From assembly GCF_004340975.1 (NCBI RefSeq), contig NZ_SLXA01000008.1:1-64000 (forward strand): a stretch of DNA of 64,000 bases, read 5' to 3'. Below, in pieces: positions 15,723 to 23,447 of the stretch. This DNA comes from Frisingicoccus caecimuris. GTDB lineage: Bacteria > Bacillota > Clostridia > Lachnospirales > Lachnospiraceae. The position numbers and the translations under genes were made by a program. The notes beneath the pieces are model-generated. The model had not been told where the DNA came from. It worked only from the letters and a program-made list of their open reading frames with translations, and ran no database searches. Position 1 is the first letter of the stretch, and every line of letters starts with the position of its first letter.

Positions 15723-17029
15723 AAAACAAGCTGTACATTGAAGCTCGCCGGGAAATTGCCGAGATGAATCCGGTAGATATTGCCGTACTGATTGAGGAAT
15801 TTCCAAAAGACGAGCGAAATAAAATTTTTCGACTACTGCCAAAATCTCTGGCAGCCGACGTATTTTCCTATCTCCCCATTGAACTTGAACAGGACATCAT
15901 CGTTGCCCTGTCTGACAAGGAAGCCGGCCATATTCTGGATAATTTGAACGCCGATGATGCGGCAGCTCTGATTGACGAAATGCCGGCCAATGTGGTGAAA
16001 AAACTTTTAGCCAATGCCGACCCGGAAACGCGCCGGGATATCAACCATCTTCTCCAATACCCGGATGACTCTGCCGGAAGTATTATGACTGTGGAGTTCA
16101 TGGATTTGAAGGAATCCTATACCGTGGAACAGTCTCTCCGCAAAATCCGTATGGAAGGAATTGATAAAGAGACGATCAATACATGTTATATCCTGAATCC
16201 GCACCGCCGTTTGCTCGGCGCTATTTCCCTGCGCCGTCTGCTTTTGAGTGACCCGGTAGAAAAGATGAGTAATATCATGGAAGACCATGTCATCTCCGTA
16301 AACACTCAGACAGACCAGGAAGAAGTTGCCCAACTTTTTCAGAAATACGACTTTACGTCAATCCCCGTAGTCGACAGCGAAGGTCGCCTTGTCGGTATTA
16401 TCACGGTCGATGATATCGTAGATATCTTACAGCAGGAAGCCACTGAGGATATTGAAAAGATGGCAGCCATTACACCAACAGATAAGCCTTACATGAAGAC
16501 CGGCGTGCTGGAAACATGGAAAAAACGTATCCCCTGGCTTTTGATTTTGATGATATCCGCCACATTTACCGGACGGATCATCTCCCACTATGAGGCAGCA
16601 TTAGCTTCTTATGTGGTTTTGACCGCTTTTATTCCGATGCTTATGGACACAGGCGGCAATGCCGGAAGCCAGGCTTCCGTATCCATTATCCGCGGTCTTT
16701 CCCTGAATGAGATCGACTATTCGGATACGCTGAAAATTTTACTTAAAGAATTATTGGTCGGCATTTTGATTGGCGCTACTCTGGCCGTTGCCAACTTTGT
16801 AAAACTGCTCGTCATTGACCGGGTGACCGTCACTATTGCTGCTGTTGTCTGCCTGACACTGATCGTTACCGTTGTATTTGCCAAACTGGTCGGCTGTTCT
16901 CTGCCGGTCTTAGCCAAACGTCTCGGTTTTGACCCGGCGGTCATGGCCAGTCCTTTTATCACGACCATTGTTGACGCATTATCCCTGATGATGTATTTCA
17001 AAATTGCCGGTGCAATTCTTCATATTTAA
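15695..17029 (+). CDS. mgtE: Magnesium transporter MgtE
   Basis: About 444 residues. The N-terminal MgtE domain has superhelical repeats (about 1-125), followed by two CBS domains (about 130-250, with TSIPVVDSEGRLVGIITVDDIVD) and a five-helix membrane domain whose first loop holds GGNAGSQASVSIIRGLS, the conserved pore region. MgtE is a Mg2+ channel gated by cytosolic Mg2+ through the N and CBS domains. The ATG at 15695 is chosen because AAGGAG lies seven bases upstream; the ATG two codons earlier is too close. No M-box was found upstream, but a candidate leader ORF overlaps the start. Confidence 0.95.
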   Translation: MFNKINELLENKLYIEARREIAEMNPVDIAVLIEEFPKDERNKIFRLLPKSLAADVFSYLPIELEQDIIVALSDKEAGHILDNLNADDAAALIDEMPANVVKKLLANADPETRRDINHLLQYPDDSAGSIMTVEFMDLKESYTVEQSLRKIRMEGIDKETINTCYILNPHRRLLGAISLRRLLLSDPVEKMSNIMEDHVISVNTQTDQEEVAQLFQKYDFTSIPVVDSEGRLVGIITVDDIVDILQQEATEDIEKMAAITPTDKPYMKTGVLETWKKRIPWLLILMISATFTGRIISHYEAALASYVVLTAFIPMLMDTGGNAGSQASVSIIRGLSLNEIDYSDTLKILLKELLVGILIGATLAVANFVKLLVIDRVTVTIAAVVCLTLIVTVVFAKLVGCSLPVLAKRLGFDPAVMASPFITTIVDALSLMMYFKIAGAILHI

Positions 17030-17045
17030 CGAAAGAAGGTCTGTT

Positions 17046-17597
17046 ATGTCCATCATTATCGACACTACCGTTTACGACGGGGCTCCAGCCGATACCGAAG
17101 GACGCCAGGAGCGTGAACTCCGCACTTACCGCCTGCTGGAACAATTAAATATCCCTTTCCGGCGGCTTGACCACGGAGCCGCTATGACGATGGAAGATTG
17201 TGACGGCATCGACGCCCTCTTAGATATCGACCACTGTAAAAACCTGTTTTTACGCAATACACAGAAAACCAAATTTTATCTGCTTCTTCTTCCCCACCAC
17301 AAAAAGTTCCGCACAGCCGTCCTTTCCAGACAGATCGGCACGGCGCGGCTCTCCTTCGCAGAGGAAGAATTCATGGTCAGATATCTGGATATCCATCCCG
17401 GCTCTGTCAGCATTCTTGGACTGATGAATGACACAGAGCACAACGTCCGTCTGCTCATTGACACCGAAGCTCTGAACCGTGAGTATATGGGATGCCATCC
17501 TTGTGTCAACACCTCCAGCCTGCAGATCAGGACTTCGGATATCTATGACAAATTTTTAAAATATACCGGGCACGAACCAACTTTCGTGACATTATAA
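17046..17597 (+). CDS. ProX/YbaK-type aminoacyl-tRNA editing deacylase
   Basis: About 183 residues. The YbaK fold of editing domains is visible: LLEQLNIPFRRLDHGAAMT, the catalytic-type lysine in HCKNLFLRNTQKTKFYLLLL, RLSFAEEE, HPGSVSILGLMND and the late GCHPCVNTSSLQI. Such freestanding proteins (ProX, PrdX) hydrolyse Ala or Cys mischarged on tRNA-Pro. The start at 17046 follows AAGAAGG. It lies 17 bases after mgtE and ends in its own terminator, so it is probably co-transcribed with mgtE. Confidence 0.86.
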   Translation: MSIIIDTTVYDGAPADTEGRQERELRTYRLLEQLNIPFRRLDHGAAMTMEDCDGIDALLDIDHCKNLFLRNTQKTKFYLLLLPHHKKFRTAVLSRQIGTARLSFAEEEFMVRYLDIHPGSVSILGLMNDTEHNVRLLIDTEALNREYMGCHPCVNTSSLQIRTSDIYDKFLKYTGHEPTFVTL

Positions 17598-17603
17598 CAA
17601 AAC

Positions 17604-17652
17604 AATCCCTTAGTCACCGGAATACCTATCCATGACTGAGGGATTGTTCTAT
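17604..17652 (+). terminator. Intrinsic terminator between proX-like gene and HEPN gene
   Basis: A 13-pair stem, AATCCCTTAGTCA with TGACTGAGGGATT (one G-U pair), then GTTCTAT. It lies between convergent genes. Confidence 0.75.
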
Positions 17653-18053
17653 AGCTCATTTAAAACATCTTCGTATTTTTCTTCTATTTTCACCTTTAAA
17701 TCAATAAATGCCGGAATATATCTGTCCAATATCATTCGTGCAAGTTCTTTTGCCTGATTACCATTATAAATATGACTGGTATCATTTCTATCCCGAAGCA
17801 TCGAAAGCCAGACATCTTCATCCAAGAAGCCAAAATATGCGTAAGACGCTTTTAAAATCTCCCTCGGAGAACCCGTCTTTGCTCTGCTTTCACCTTCATA
17901 CACCAAAAGTTCTTTTAACACTTTCCAGCCCAATTCAAATTGAAGAGAAAATTTATCAATAATACCACTGATAATAAATTCATTATCCATGTCTTCATCA
18001 TAGGCTTTCTTCAAAACATTTAACTGTCTTACATAATTATCAAATTTTTTCAT
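17649..18053 (-). CDS. HEPN-domain toxin, HepT-like (HI0074 family)
   Basis: About 134 residues, all-helical, matching the nucleotidyltransferase substrate-binding (HI0074) family of HEPN proteins. The active motif R-x4-H-x-Y is intact as RNDTSHIY (about 97-104). In MNT/HEPN systems the HEPN protein is a toxic RNase and the partner MNT enzyme adds AMP to the tyrosine of this motif to silence it. The start overlaps the last 14 bases of the MNT gene, so translation is coupled. The start at 18053 follows GGAG nine bases upstream; a longer reading begins at 18086. Confidence 0.85.
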   Translation of the reverse strand: MKKFDNYVRQLNVLKKAYDEDMDNEFIISGIIDKFSLQFELGWKVLKELLVYEGESRAKTGSPREILKASYAYFGFLDEDVWLSMLRDRNDTSHIYNGNQAKELARMILDRYIPAFIDLKVKIEEKYEDVLNEL

Positions 18054-18339
18054 ATAAGATAACTCCATCTCTATTGATTTCATCAAGTAATTCCTCTGAA
18101 ATACTTTCTCTGTTCATATCCACCATATCAAAACGAAGCAGTGTCCATACCTTTTCTTCTACTTCTGCCTGAAAATCGAAAAACTTTTCACATCCATATA
18201 CAGCCAGATCGATATCGCTTTTTTCCTGATTTGTCCCTCTGGCTCTTGACCCAAAAAGCACAATCTTTTCTACTCCAAACTGCTTTCCAATATGAGCAAT
18301 CTGACGATATATTTCATTTATTTTGTCCTTCTGATACAT
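18040..18339 (-). CDS. Minimal nucleotidyltransferase antitoxin, MntA-like
   Basis: 99 residues. The minimal polymerase-beta-type site is intact: GSRARGTNQEKSDID, which is the G-S-x10-D-x-D motif, at about 31-45, with a third acidic residue in FDMVDMN. As the antitoxin of the MNT/HEPN pair it would AMPylate the HEPN partner whose gene overlaps its 3' end. The pair is a compact two-gene accessory insert between convergent and divergent housekeeping units. Confidence 0.87.
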   Translation of the reverse strand: MYQKDKINEIYRQIAHIGKQFGVEKIVLFGSRARGTNQEKSDIDLAVYGCEKFFDFQAEVEEKVWTLLRFDMVDMNRESISEELLDEINRDGVILYEKI

Positions 18340-18426
18340 TTTTCACATCCTCCGGGTTCATACCTATCACTTTTTTCAGTATATCATATCCTCTGAATAA
18401 TAAAAAGCAGGAAAATATGTTGACAG

Positions 18427-18469
18427 ACGATATATATCGTGATGCGATATATTTAAAGATGATATATCG
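18427..18469 (+). promoter_or_regulatory. Probable PadR operator and promoter region
   Basis: A perfect 14-base palindrome ACGATATATATCGT (18427-18440) is followed by an inverted repeat CGATATAT-N9-ATATATCG (18445-18469). TTGACA just upstream at 18419-18424 could be a -35. The sites sit 35-75 bases before the PadR start, as expected for autorepression. Confidence 0.6.
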
Positions 18470-18503
18470 TCAATCGACATATATACACTACAGGAGGATG
18501 AAC

Positions 18504-18833
18504 ATGTCCAGAAAAAATGAACCTCTCACTGAAAGTTATTTTTATATTCTTCTCTGCCTTTACCATACCCCCATGCACGGCTATGGCATTATGCAGAAAA
18601 CCGCAGAACTTTCACAGGGAAATGTAAAAATCGGTTCCGGTACCATGTACGGTGCGACGGAAAATATGATGAAGAAGGGATGGATTCGTGAAACCTTCAG
18701 CGATAATCCCGAAGATAAACGCAAGCGGCTCTATGAATTAACCGATTCAGGCCGGGATATTCTGGAACAGGAAATCCGGCGTCTGAAACACCTGGTAGAA
18801 ATTTCAGAAAAAGTAATTAAGGAGGGCAACTAA
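18504..18833 (+). CDS. PadR family transcriptional regulator
   Basis: 109 residues with the PadR winged helix: YFYILLCLYHTPMHGYGIM, GTMYGATENMMKKGWI, and the wing DKRKRLYELTDSGRDIL, followed by a short dimerisation helix. The start follows AGGAGG six bases upstream. It is followed one base later by a DUF2812 membrane protein gene, a frequent pairing in Firmicutes, in which PadR represses both. Palindromes upstream support autoregulation. Confidence 0.92.
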   Translation: MSRKNEPLTESYFYILLCLYHTPMHGYGIMQKTAELSQGNVKIGSGTMYGATENMMKKGWIRETFSDNPEDKRKRLYELTDSGRDILEQEIRRLKHLVEISEKVIKEGN

Positions 18834-18834
18834 C

Positions 18835-19470
18835 ATGAAAGACACTATCACCAGTCATAAATTTTATGCCGTATGGGAATATAAACGTGAAGAGAATGAT
18901 CTGAATGAAGCTTCAAAAAACGGTCTGCAGCTGGTCAAAGGCGGATGTTTTCATTCTGTTTTTCGTAAAGACAACTCTATTCGCTACATTTACCAATTAG
19001 ACTATTGTCCTAAGATATCCGACAAAAGCCGTTACATTGAATGTTTTCAGGATGCGGGTTGGGAATATGTAAACTCTACTTTTAACGGCTGGCACTATTT
19101 CCGCCGCCCATATGTCCAGGGACTTTCAGAGGAAGATACAAAAATATATACGGACCTCGACTCTCTCTATGCTATGGAAAACCGCTGGTGCCGACTGCTT
19201 CGCTTTCTTTCCATATTCGCCCTGCTCATGGCTCTTATAAATATCGGCATGCTCCTGTGTCGTTTCGATGCCACAAATAAACACACCCTTATCTATGTGC
19301 TGGAAACGGCAGCCATGTTCATTTTTTCAGCGACTTCTTTTATGGCTCTGCAAAATATCAATCGGATGCGTCGGGGGGAAAAAGCCGGATTTGTACCGCC
19401 TTTTCAGATTGTCTACCCACTGGTTTTGTTTCTGGTTATTTTCTGTATGATACTTATCTTCTTTATCTGA
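18835..19470 (+). CDS. DUF2812 domain membrane protein
   Basis: 211 residues. The soluble N-terminal DUF2812 domain (about 1-115, with FHSVFRKDNSIRYIYQLDY and CFQDAGWEYVNSTFNGWHYFRRP) is followed by three membrane segments (about 124-145, 155-172 and 190-210). It is paired with PadR in one transcript. The family has no established function; a link to envelope stress or drug response is only suggested by the PadR partner. Confidence 0.88.
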   Translation: MKDTITSHKFYAVWEYKREENDLNEASKNGLQLVKGGCFHSVFRKDNSIRYIYQLDYCPKISDKSRYIECFQDAGWEYVNSTFNGWHYFRRPYVQGLSEEDTKIYTDLDSLYAMENRWCRLLRFLSIFALLMALINIGMLLCRFDATNKHTLIYVLETAAMFIFSATSFMALQNINRMRRGEKAGFVPPFQIVYPLVLFLVIFCMILIFFI

Positions 19471-19734
19471 TCAGGCAGATATTGCATCCAGCTTTTCACT
19501 ATGCCCGGCAACAATCCTTTTGAGCAGCTCAACATCCTGCCCGACCGATTCCACCTGGTTTGTTGCCGACGCGTACCGCTGGGCGGCCGGCAGATAATTC
19601 TGCGAAAGGATTCGGATATTGGGTTTCACATCCTGCTCAATATGAAATTTTACCGCTTGAATATCCTTTTTTAAAGGAGCCAGTTTTATGTCAATTATAT
19701 TTGATATTTCTAACAAAAATTCATGTTCTGTCAT
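19471..19734 (-). CDS. Small coiled-coil hypothetical protein
   Basis: About 87 residues starting MTEHEFLLEISNIIDIKL. The sequence is helical with heptad-like spacing (LAPLKKDIQAVKFHIEQDV, then VESVGQDVELLKRIVAGHSEKL), suggesting a coiled coil. I recognise no function. AGGGGG lies nine bases before the chosen ATG; longer in-frame starts exist. Single gene, convergent with the DUF2812 gene. Confidence 0.55.
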   Translation of the reverse strand: MTEHEFLLEISNIIDIKLAPLKKDIQAVKFHIEQDVKPNIRILSQNYLPAAQRYASATNQVESVGQDVELLKRIVAGHSEKLDAISA

Positions 19735-19886
19735 CTGCCTCATCCCCCTTTCTTTTTGTACTATTATATCCCCCGGCGAAACTAAAATCCCTCTTTTTCG
19801 TTCGACAAAAGCCACAATCTGGCGCATAAGTTCTGGTTCTTGCCCACGGCAATTCTTGCAAGTTTCTTAATTCCTTCCCTCGCTCC

Positions 19887-19915
19887 TTGGTTTTCCCCGG
19901 TTCCCATGATAAAAT
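19887..19915 (+). promoter_or_regulatory. Promoter of the two-component/ABC operon
   Basis: TTGGTT (19887-19892), a 17-base spacer and TAAAAT (19910-19915); the response regulator ATG is at 19950. Confidence 0.55.
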
Positions 19916-19949
19916 GAAAGCACTTGGCAAAAATAAAGCAGGTGAATAT

Positions 19950-20621
19950 ATGTATACGATAGCTATTGTAGATGATGATTGTTATATAGGAAATATGTTG
20001 GAAGAAGTTCTGACCCGGGCCGGATATTCAGTCATCCGCGCCTATTCGGGAACGGAAGCTCTTATGTTATTTGAACAGACTCAGCCGGACCTGATTCTGC
20101 TCGACCTGATGCTTCCGGGCTGTTCCGGAGAAAAGGTTCTGACAAAAATCCAAAAGGTTCCTGTCATCGTCATCAGCGCCAAAGTAGATATCCAAAATAA
20201 AGTCAACGTTTTACTCGGTGGTGCCGTCGATTATCTCACCAAGCCTTTTGAGATGGAGGAACTCCTCGCACGGATCACTGTTCAATTGCGCCGCCGCCCC
20301 GGCCTTCACCCCGGAGAGATGCTGACCTTTGATGAGATTCTTCTGGACCCGGACAGTCACAGGGTTTCAGTCTCTTCTAATAATGTCCATCTGACCAAAA
20401 CAGAATTTGCCATTCTAAAGCTTTTGATGCAAAATCCGTCTCAGGTGATCACAAAATCGGTCATGCTGGACAAGATTGCCATGGACACGCCGGACTGCAT
20501 GGAAAGCTCCTTAAAAGTTCATATCAGCAACCTTCGAAAAAAGCTTCGGAGCATTAACGGCAAAGACTATATTGAAGCCGTCTGGGGTATCGGTTTTAAA
20601 TTAAGGGAAGATGACCTTTAA
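19950..20621 (+). CDS. OmpR-family response regulator
   Basis: About 223 residues. Receiver domain: acidic pocket in AIVDDD, phosphoacceptor Asp in LLDLMLPG (about 51) and lysine in YLTKPFEMEEL. OmpR-type winged helix at about 130-223 (TKTEFAILKLLMQNPSQVITK and VKVHISNLRKKL-like VHISNLRKKL). The start follows AGGTGA. The cognate kinase is probably the histidine kinase three genes downstream. Direct TATTTAC repeats directly after the gene are candidate binding sites upstream of the ABC genes. Confidence 0.93.
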   Translation: MYTIAIVDDDCYIGNMLEEVLTRAGYSVIRAYSGTEALMLFEQTQPDLILLDLMLPGCSGEKVLTKIQKVPVIVISAKVDIQNKVNVLLGGAVDYLTKPFEMEELLARITVQLRRRPGLHPGEMLTFDEILLDPDSHRVSVSSNNVHLTKTEFAILKLLMQNPSQVITKSVMLDKIAMDTPDCMESSLKVHISNLRKKLRSINGKDYIEAVWGIGFKLREDDL

Positions 20622-20625
20622 TCTT

Positions 20626-20667
20626 TATTTACTTTTTATTTACGTTTTTCTTTACCGCTCTCTTAAC
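20626..20667 (+). promoter_or_regulatory. Candidate response-regulator binding repeats
   Basis: TATTTAC at 20626-20632 is repeated exactly 11 bases later at 20637-20643, with related TTTAC at 20651-20655 and TTAAC at 20663-20667. Direct repeats at about one helical turn are typical of OmpR-family sites. They lie between the regulator gene and the ABC ATPase gene. Confidence 0.45.
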
Positions 20668-20712
20668 GTTTCTCACTTAAAATGGTCCTATCAAATAAAA
20701 GGAGGCTATCCC

Positions 20713-21627
20713 ATGGAATATGTACTGACAACTCAGGCCCTCTCAAAACATTATGGCCATTTTAAAGCCCTGGACCATCTCAATATGAAGGTTCCAAAGG
20801 GCGCTATCTATGGATTCGTCGGAAAAAACGGTGCCGGTAAAACAACCCTGATTCGTCTCATCTGCGGACTTCAATCGCCCTCCGAGGGGGAATATACACT
20901 TTATGGAAAGAAAAATACTTCGAAAAGCCTGCATGATGCCAGACGCCGTATGGGTGCTGTTGTCGAAACCCCATCCATTTATCTTAATATGACCGCCGAA
21001 GAAAATCTGAAACACCAATATATCATTTTAGGCAAACCTTCTTTTGAAGGCATTGACGAACTTCTCAATCTTGTCGGTCTCGGCCATGCCGGACGAAAAA
21101 AAGCAAAAAACTTTTCCCTTGGAATGCGCCAACGTCTCGGTATTGCCATTGCGCTGGCAGGAGACCCGGATTTTCTTGTTCTGGATGAACCCATCAACGG
21201 TCTGGACCCACAGGGAATCATTGAAATCCGTGAATTAATTTTAAAACTAAATCAGGAGCATCAGATAACTTTCCTGATTTCCAGCCATATACTGGATGAA
21301 CTATCCAGGCTGGCTACTCATTATGGTTTTATCGAAAAAGGACATATTGTCCGGGAAATCAGCGCTGAAGAACTGGAAGCCGCCTGCCGTAAGTGTATGC
21401 ATATTGAAGTTTCCGATATACGGGCTTTGATTCGATTTCTGGATAAAGAAAAACTGGACTACAAAATCATCTCGGATACACAGGCAGATATTTACGGTCA
21501 CACAGATATTACGGATATGACCGTGAAGCTTGCCGAAGAAGACTGTAAAATTATTACCATTAATGAAAAAGACGAGAGTCTGGAAAGCTATTATATCCGT
21601 CTTGTAGGAGGTGAGGATTATGAGTAA
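20713..21627 (+). CDS. ABC transporter ATP-binding protein, BcrA/lantibiotic-immunity type
   Basis: About 304 residues. Walker A GKNGAGKTTLIR (about 38-49), signature LGMRQRLGIAIAL, Walker B FLVLDEPINGLDP and the switch histidine in LISSHIL are intact. The roughly 80-residue C-terminal extension is typical of BcrA/SpaF-type proteins of antimicrobial-peptide export. Start at 20713 with AGGAGG upstream. It overlaps the permease gene by 8 bases. The regulator-ATPase-permease-kinase order suggests a peptide-antibiotic sensing and resistance unit. Confidence 0.92.
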   Translation: MEYVLTTQALSKHYGHFKALDHLNMKVPKGAIYGFVGKNGAGKTTLIRLICGLQSPSEGEYTLYGKKNTSKSLHDARRRMGAVVETPSIYLNMTAEENLKHQYIILGKPSFEGIDELLNLVGLGHAGRKKAKNFSLGMRQRLGIAIALAGDPDFLVLDEPINGLDPQGIIEIRELILKLNQEHQITFLISSHILDELSRLATHYGFIEKGHIVREISAEELEAACRKCMHIEVSDIRALIRFLDKEKLDYKIISDTQADIYGHTDITDMTVKLAEEDCKIITINEKDESLESYYIRLVGGEDYE

Positions 21628-22444
21628 ATTACTGGTTTCCAACTTTATCCGCATAAGATGTTCCCTCTCCTTTTGCCTCAGTCTGGCCTTCATCCTTGTA
21701 TGGAATGCCTTCATGCTGTTTTCCAGTTATGAAGTTATGACAAAATATAATGAAAAACTCGCCCTGGACGGCATGCTGTTTTCCTTCCTTATCATTATCG
21801 GGATTATTCTTTCTGTTATCATCAGTCTCTTTATCGGAACCGATTATAACGACGGAACGATACGGAATAAAATTCTGGTGGGACACAGCCGGCAGCATAT
21901 TTATCTGTCTAATTTTATTACCTGCGCGCTGGTTGGTGTTATTCTCTCTGTTTGGGGAATCATCGTAAACCTTGCTATCGGTGTCCCCCTGTTTGGAACG
22001 CCGGAAATGGCCTTAAATGGCATGACCCTATTGATTGCAGATACCCTTCTGGTATGCATTGCCTATGCCTCTGTCTATAACATGATCGGCATGTTATGCT
22101 CCAGCAAATCCCATACAGTCATGATCTGTATACTGATCTCGGTCGTCCTGTTCTTTGCAAGCGTCTATCTCTATTCCTCGCTGTCTCAGCCGGAAATCAT
22201 CGACGCCGCTGTCTCCGTTAATGGAAACTTTTCTTTTGAACAGATGCCGAATCCAATGTATCTCACCGGAATCAAACGCCAGATTTATCAGTTTTTCATG
22301 GATTTTCTCCCGAGCGGCCAGTGCGCCCAGATTGCAAATCTTGAGGTTCTTCATCCTTACCGACTTGGAGTTTATTCCATCATTATCATTGCTGTGACTA
22401 ATTTGTTCGGACTTTTTGTTTTCAATAAAAAGGATATCAAATAA
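21620..22444 (+). CDS. ABC transporter permease, ABC-2 type
   Basis: About 274 residues with about six membrane segments (for example LAFILVWNAFMLFSSY, MLFSFLIIIGIILSVIISLF and VMICILISVVLFFASVYLY). The motif FIGTDYNDGTIRNKILVGHSR between segments two and three is characteristic of the ABC-2 bacitracin/lantibiotic immunity permeases. It starts within the ATPase gene (8-base overlap), after GAGGTGAGG. It would pair with that ATPase as the transmembrane half of the exporter. Confidence 0.88.
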   Translation: MSKLLVSNFIRIRCSLSFCLSLAFILVWNAFMLFSSYEVMTKYNEKLALDGMLFSFLIIIGIILSVIISLFIGTDYNDGTIRNKILVGHSRQHIYLSNFITCALVGVILSVWGIIVNLAIGVPLFGTPEMALNGMTLLIADTLLVCIAYASVYNMIGMLCSSKSHTVMICILISVVLFFASVYLYSSLSQPEIIDAAVSVNGNFSFEQMPNPMYLTGIKRQIYQFFMDFLPSGQCAQIANLEVLHPYRLGVYSIIIIAVTNLFGLFVFNKKDIK

Positions 22445-22459
22445 TCAAGAGGCATTTTT

Positions 22460-23368
22460 ATGATTCTAAATTTCTTTATAATACTATGTATCCTGTTGGG
22501 TATTGGACTGACCATATGTCTTATCAAAATACGCTCTATACACCACGGAGCAGACGAATTGCGGACCGAATTTGCCGCACGTCTCAGAAACGATACCAAT
22601 GTAGGTATTGATATTTCCACTTCCGACAAAAAAATGCGGGCTTTAGCTGCCGATATGGACCGGCAGCTAAAACTGCTCCGTAAAGAACACATACGCTATG
22701 CTCTGGGGGATTCTGAATTAAAAAGCGCCGTATCCAGTATTTCTCACGATTTGCGCACGCCTCTGACTGCTATCTGCGGTTATATGGATTTGCTGGCAAG
22801 AGAAGAAACTTCAGATACCGTCCGTGAATATCTCTCCGTGATCAGTGGAAGAGTCCGGGCTCTGAAAGAACTGGCCGAAGAATTGTTTCGCTATTCCGTG
22901 ATCATGTCTGTGGATAACTATGCGGCGAGAGAAAATATCTCCCTCAAACGTGCTCTGGAAGAAAGCCTTGCCGCCTATTATGGCGCTTTTAAAAATGCCG
23001 GGATTGAGCCCCAAATTCATCTTCCCGAATCAGACGTCATATGCCGGCTGAATGCTTCCGCTCTGTCCCGAATCCTTTCAAATATTCTCAGCAATGCTGT
23101 GAAATACAGTGATGGCGGCTTCTGTATTTCTCTGGACACTGATGGTGTCCTCCAATTTAAAAATGAGGCGGCCGGTCTGGATTCGATTCAGGTCGGACAC
23201 CTGTTTGACCGTTTTTATACCGTCTCCAGCGGAAGCCAGGCCACTGGTCTGGGGCTTTCCATTGCCAAAGCCCTGACCGAAGAAATGCACGGCCGTATCG
23301 ACGCCGGTTATCACGATGGCTGCCTCATCATCCGTCTCATTTTTCCTCTGACTGAATTTTCCCATTAA
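22460..23368 (+). CDS. Sensor histidine kinase
   Basis: 302 residues. One N-terminal membrane segment (about 4-22), a short linker, the H-box SISHDLRTPLTAICGY (His about 95), then HATPase_c with N-box SNILSNAVKYSD and G-box ATGLGLSIAK. No extracellular sensor loop is present, so like the BceS-type kinases it probably senses through the transporter. Fourth gene of the regulator-ABC-kinase operon; 15 bases after the permease gene. Confidence 0.92.
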   Translation: MILNFFIILCILLGIGLTICLIKIRSIHHGADELRTEFAARLRNDTNVGIDISTSDKKMRALAADMDRQLKLLRKEHIRYALGDSELKSAVSSISHDLRTPLTAICGYMDLLAREETSDTVREYLSVISGRVRALKELAEELFRYSVIMSVDNYAARENISLKRALEESLAAYYGAFKNAGIEPQIHLPESDVICRLNASALSRILSNILSNAVKYSDGGFCISLDTDGVLQFKNEAAGLDSIQVGHLFDRFYTVSSGSQATGLGLSIAKALTEEMHGRIDAGYHDGCLIIRLIFPLTEFSH

Positions 23369-23401
23369 CCAGGCAAATATCGGGAAGAACCTGCAAAAAA
23401 C

Positions 23402-23446
23402 GCCTGCTGTAAAAAGCGTTTCAGGCTTTTGACAGCAGGCATTTTT
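23402..23446. terminator. Bidirectional terminator between kinase and glgP
   Basis: Stem GCCTGCTGT (23402-23410) with ACAGCAGGC (23432-23440) and an inner AAAAGC/GCTTTT pairing. T-runs follow on both strands (ATTTTTATT on plus, GTTTTTTGC on minus), serving the convergent genes. Confidence 0.88.
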
Positions 23447-23447
23447 A

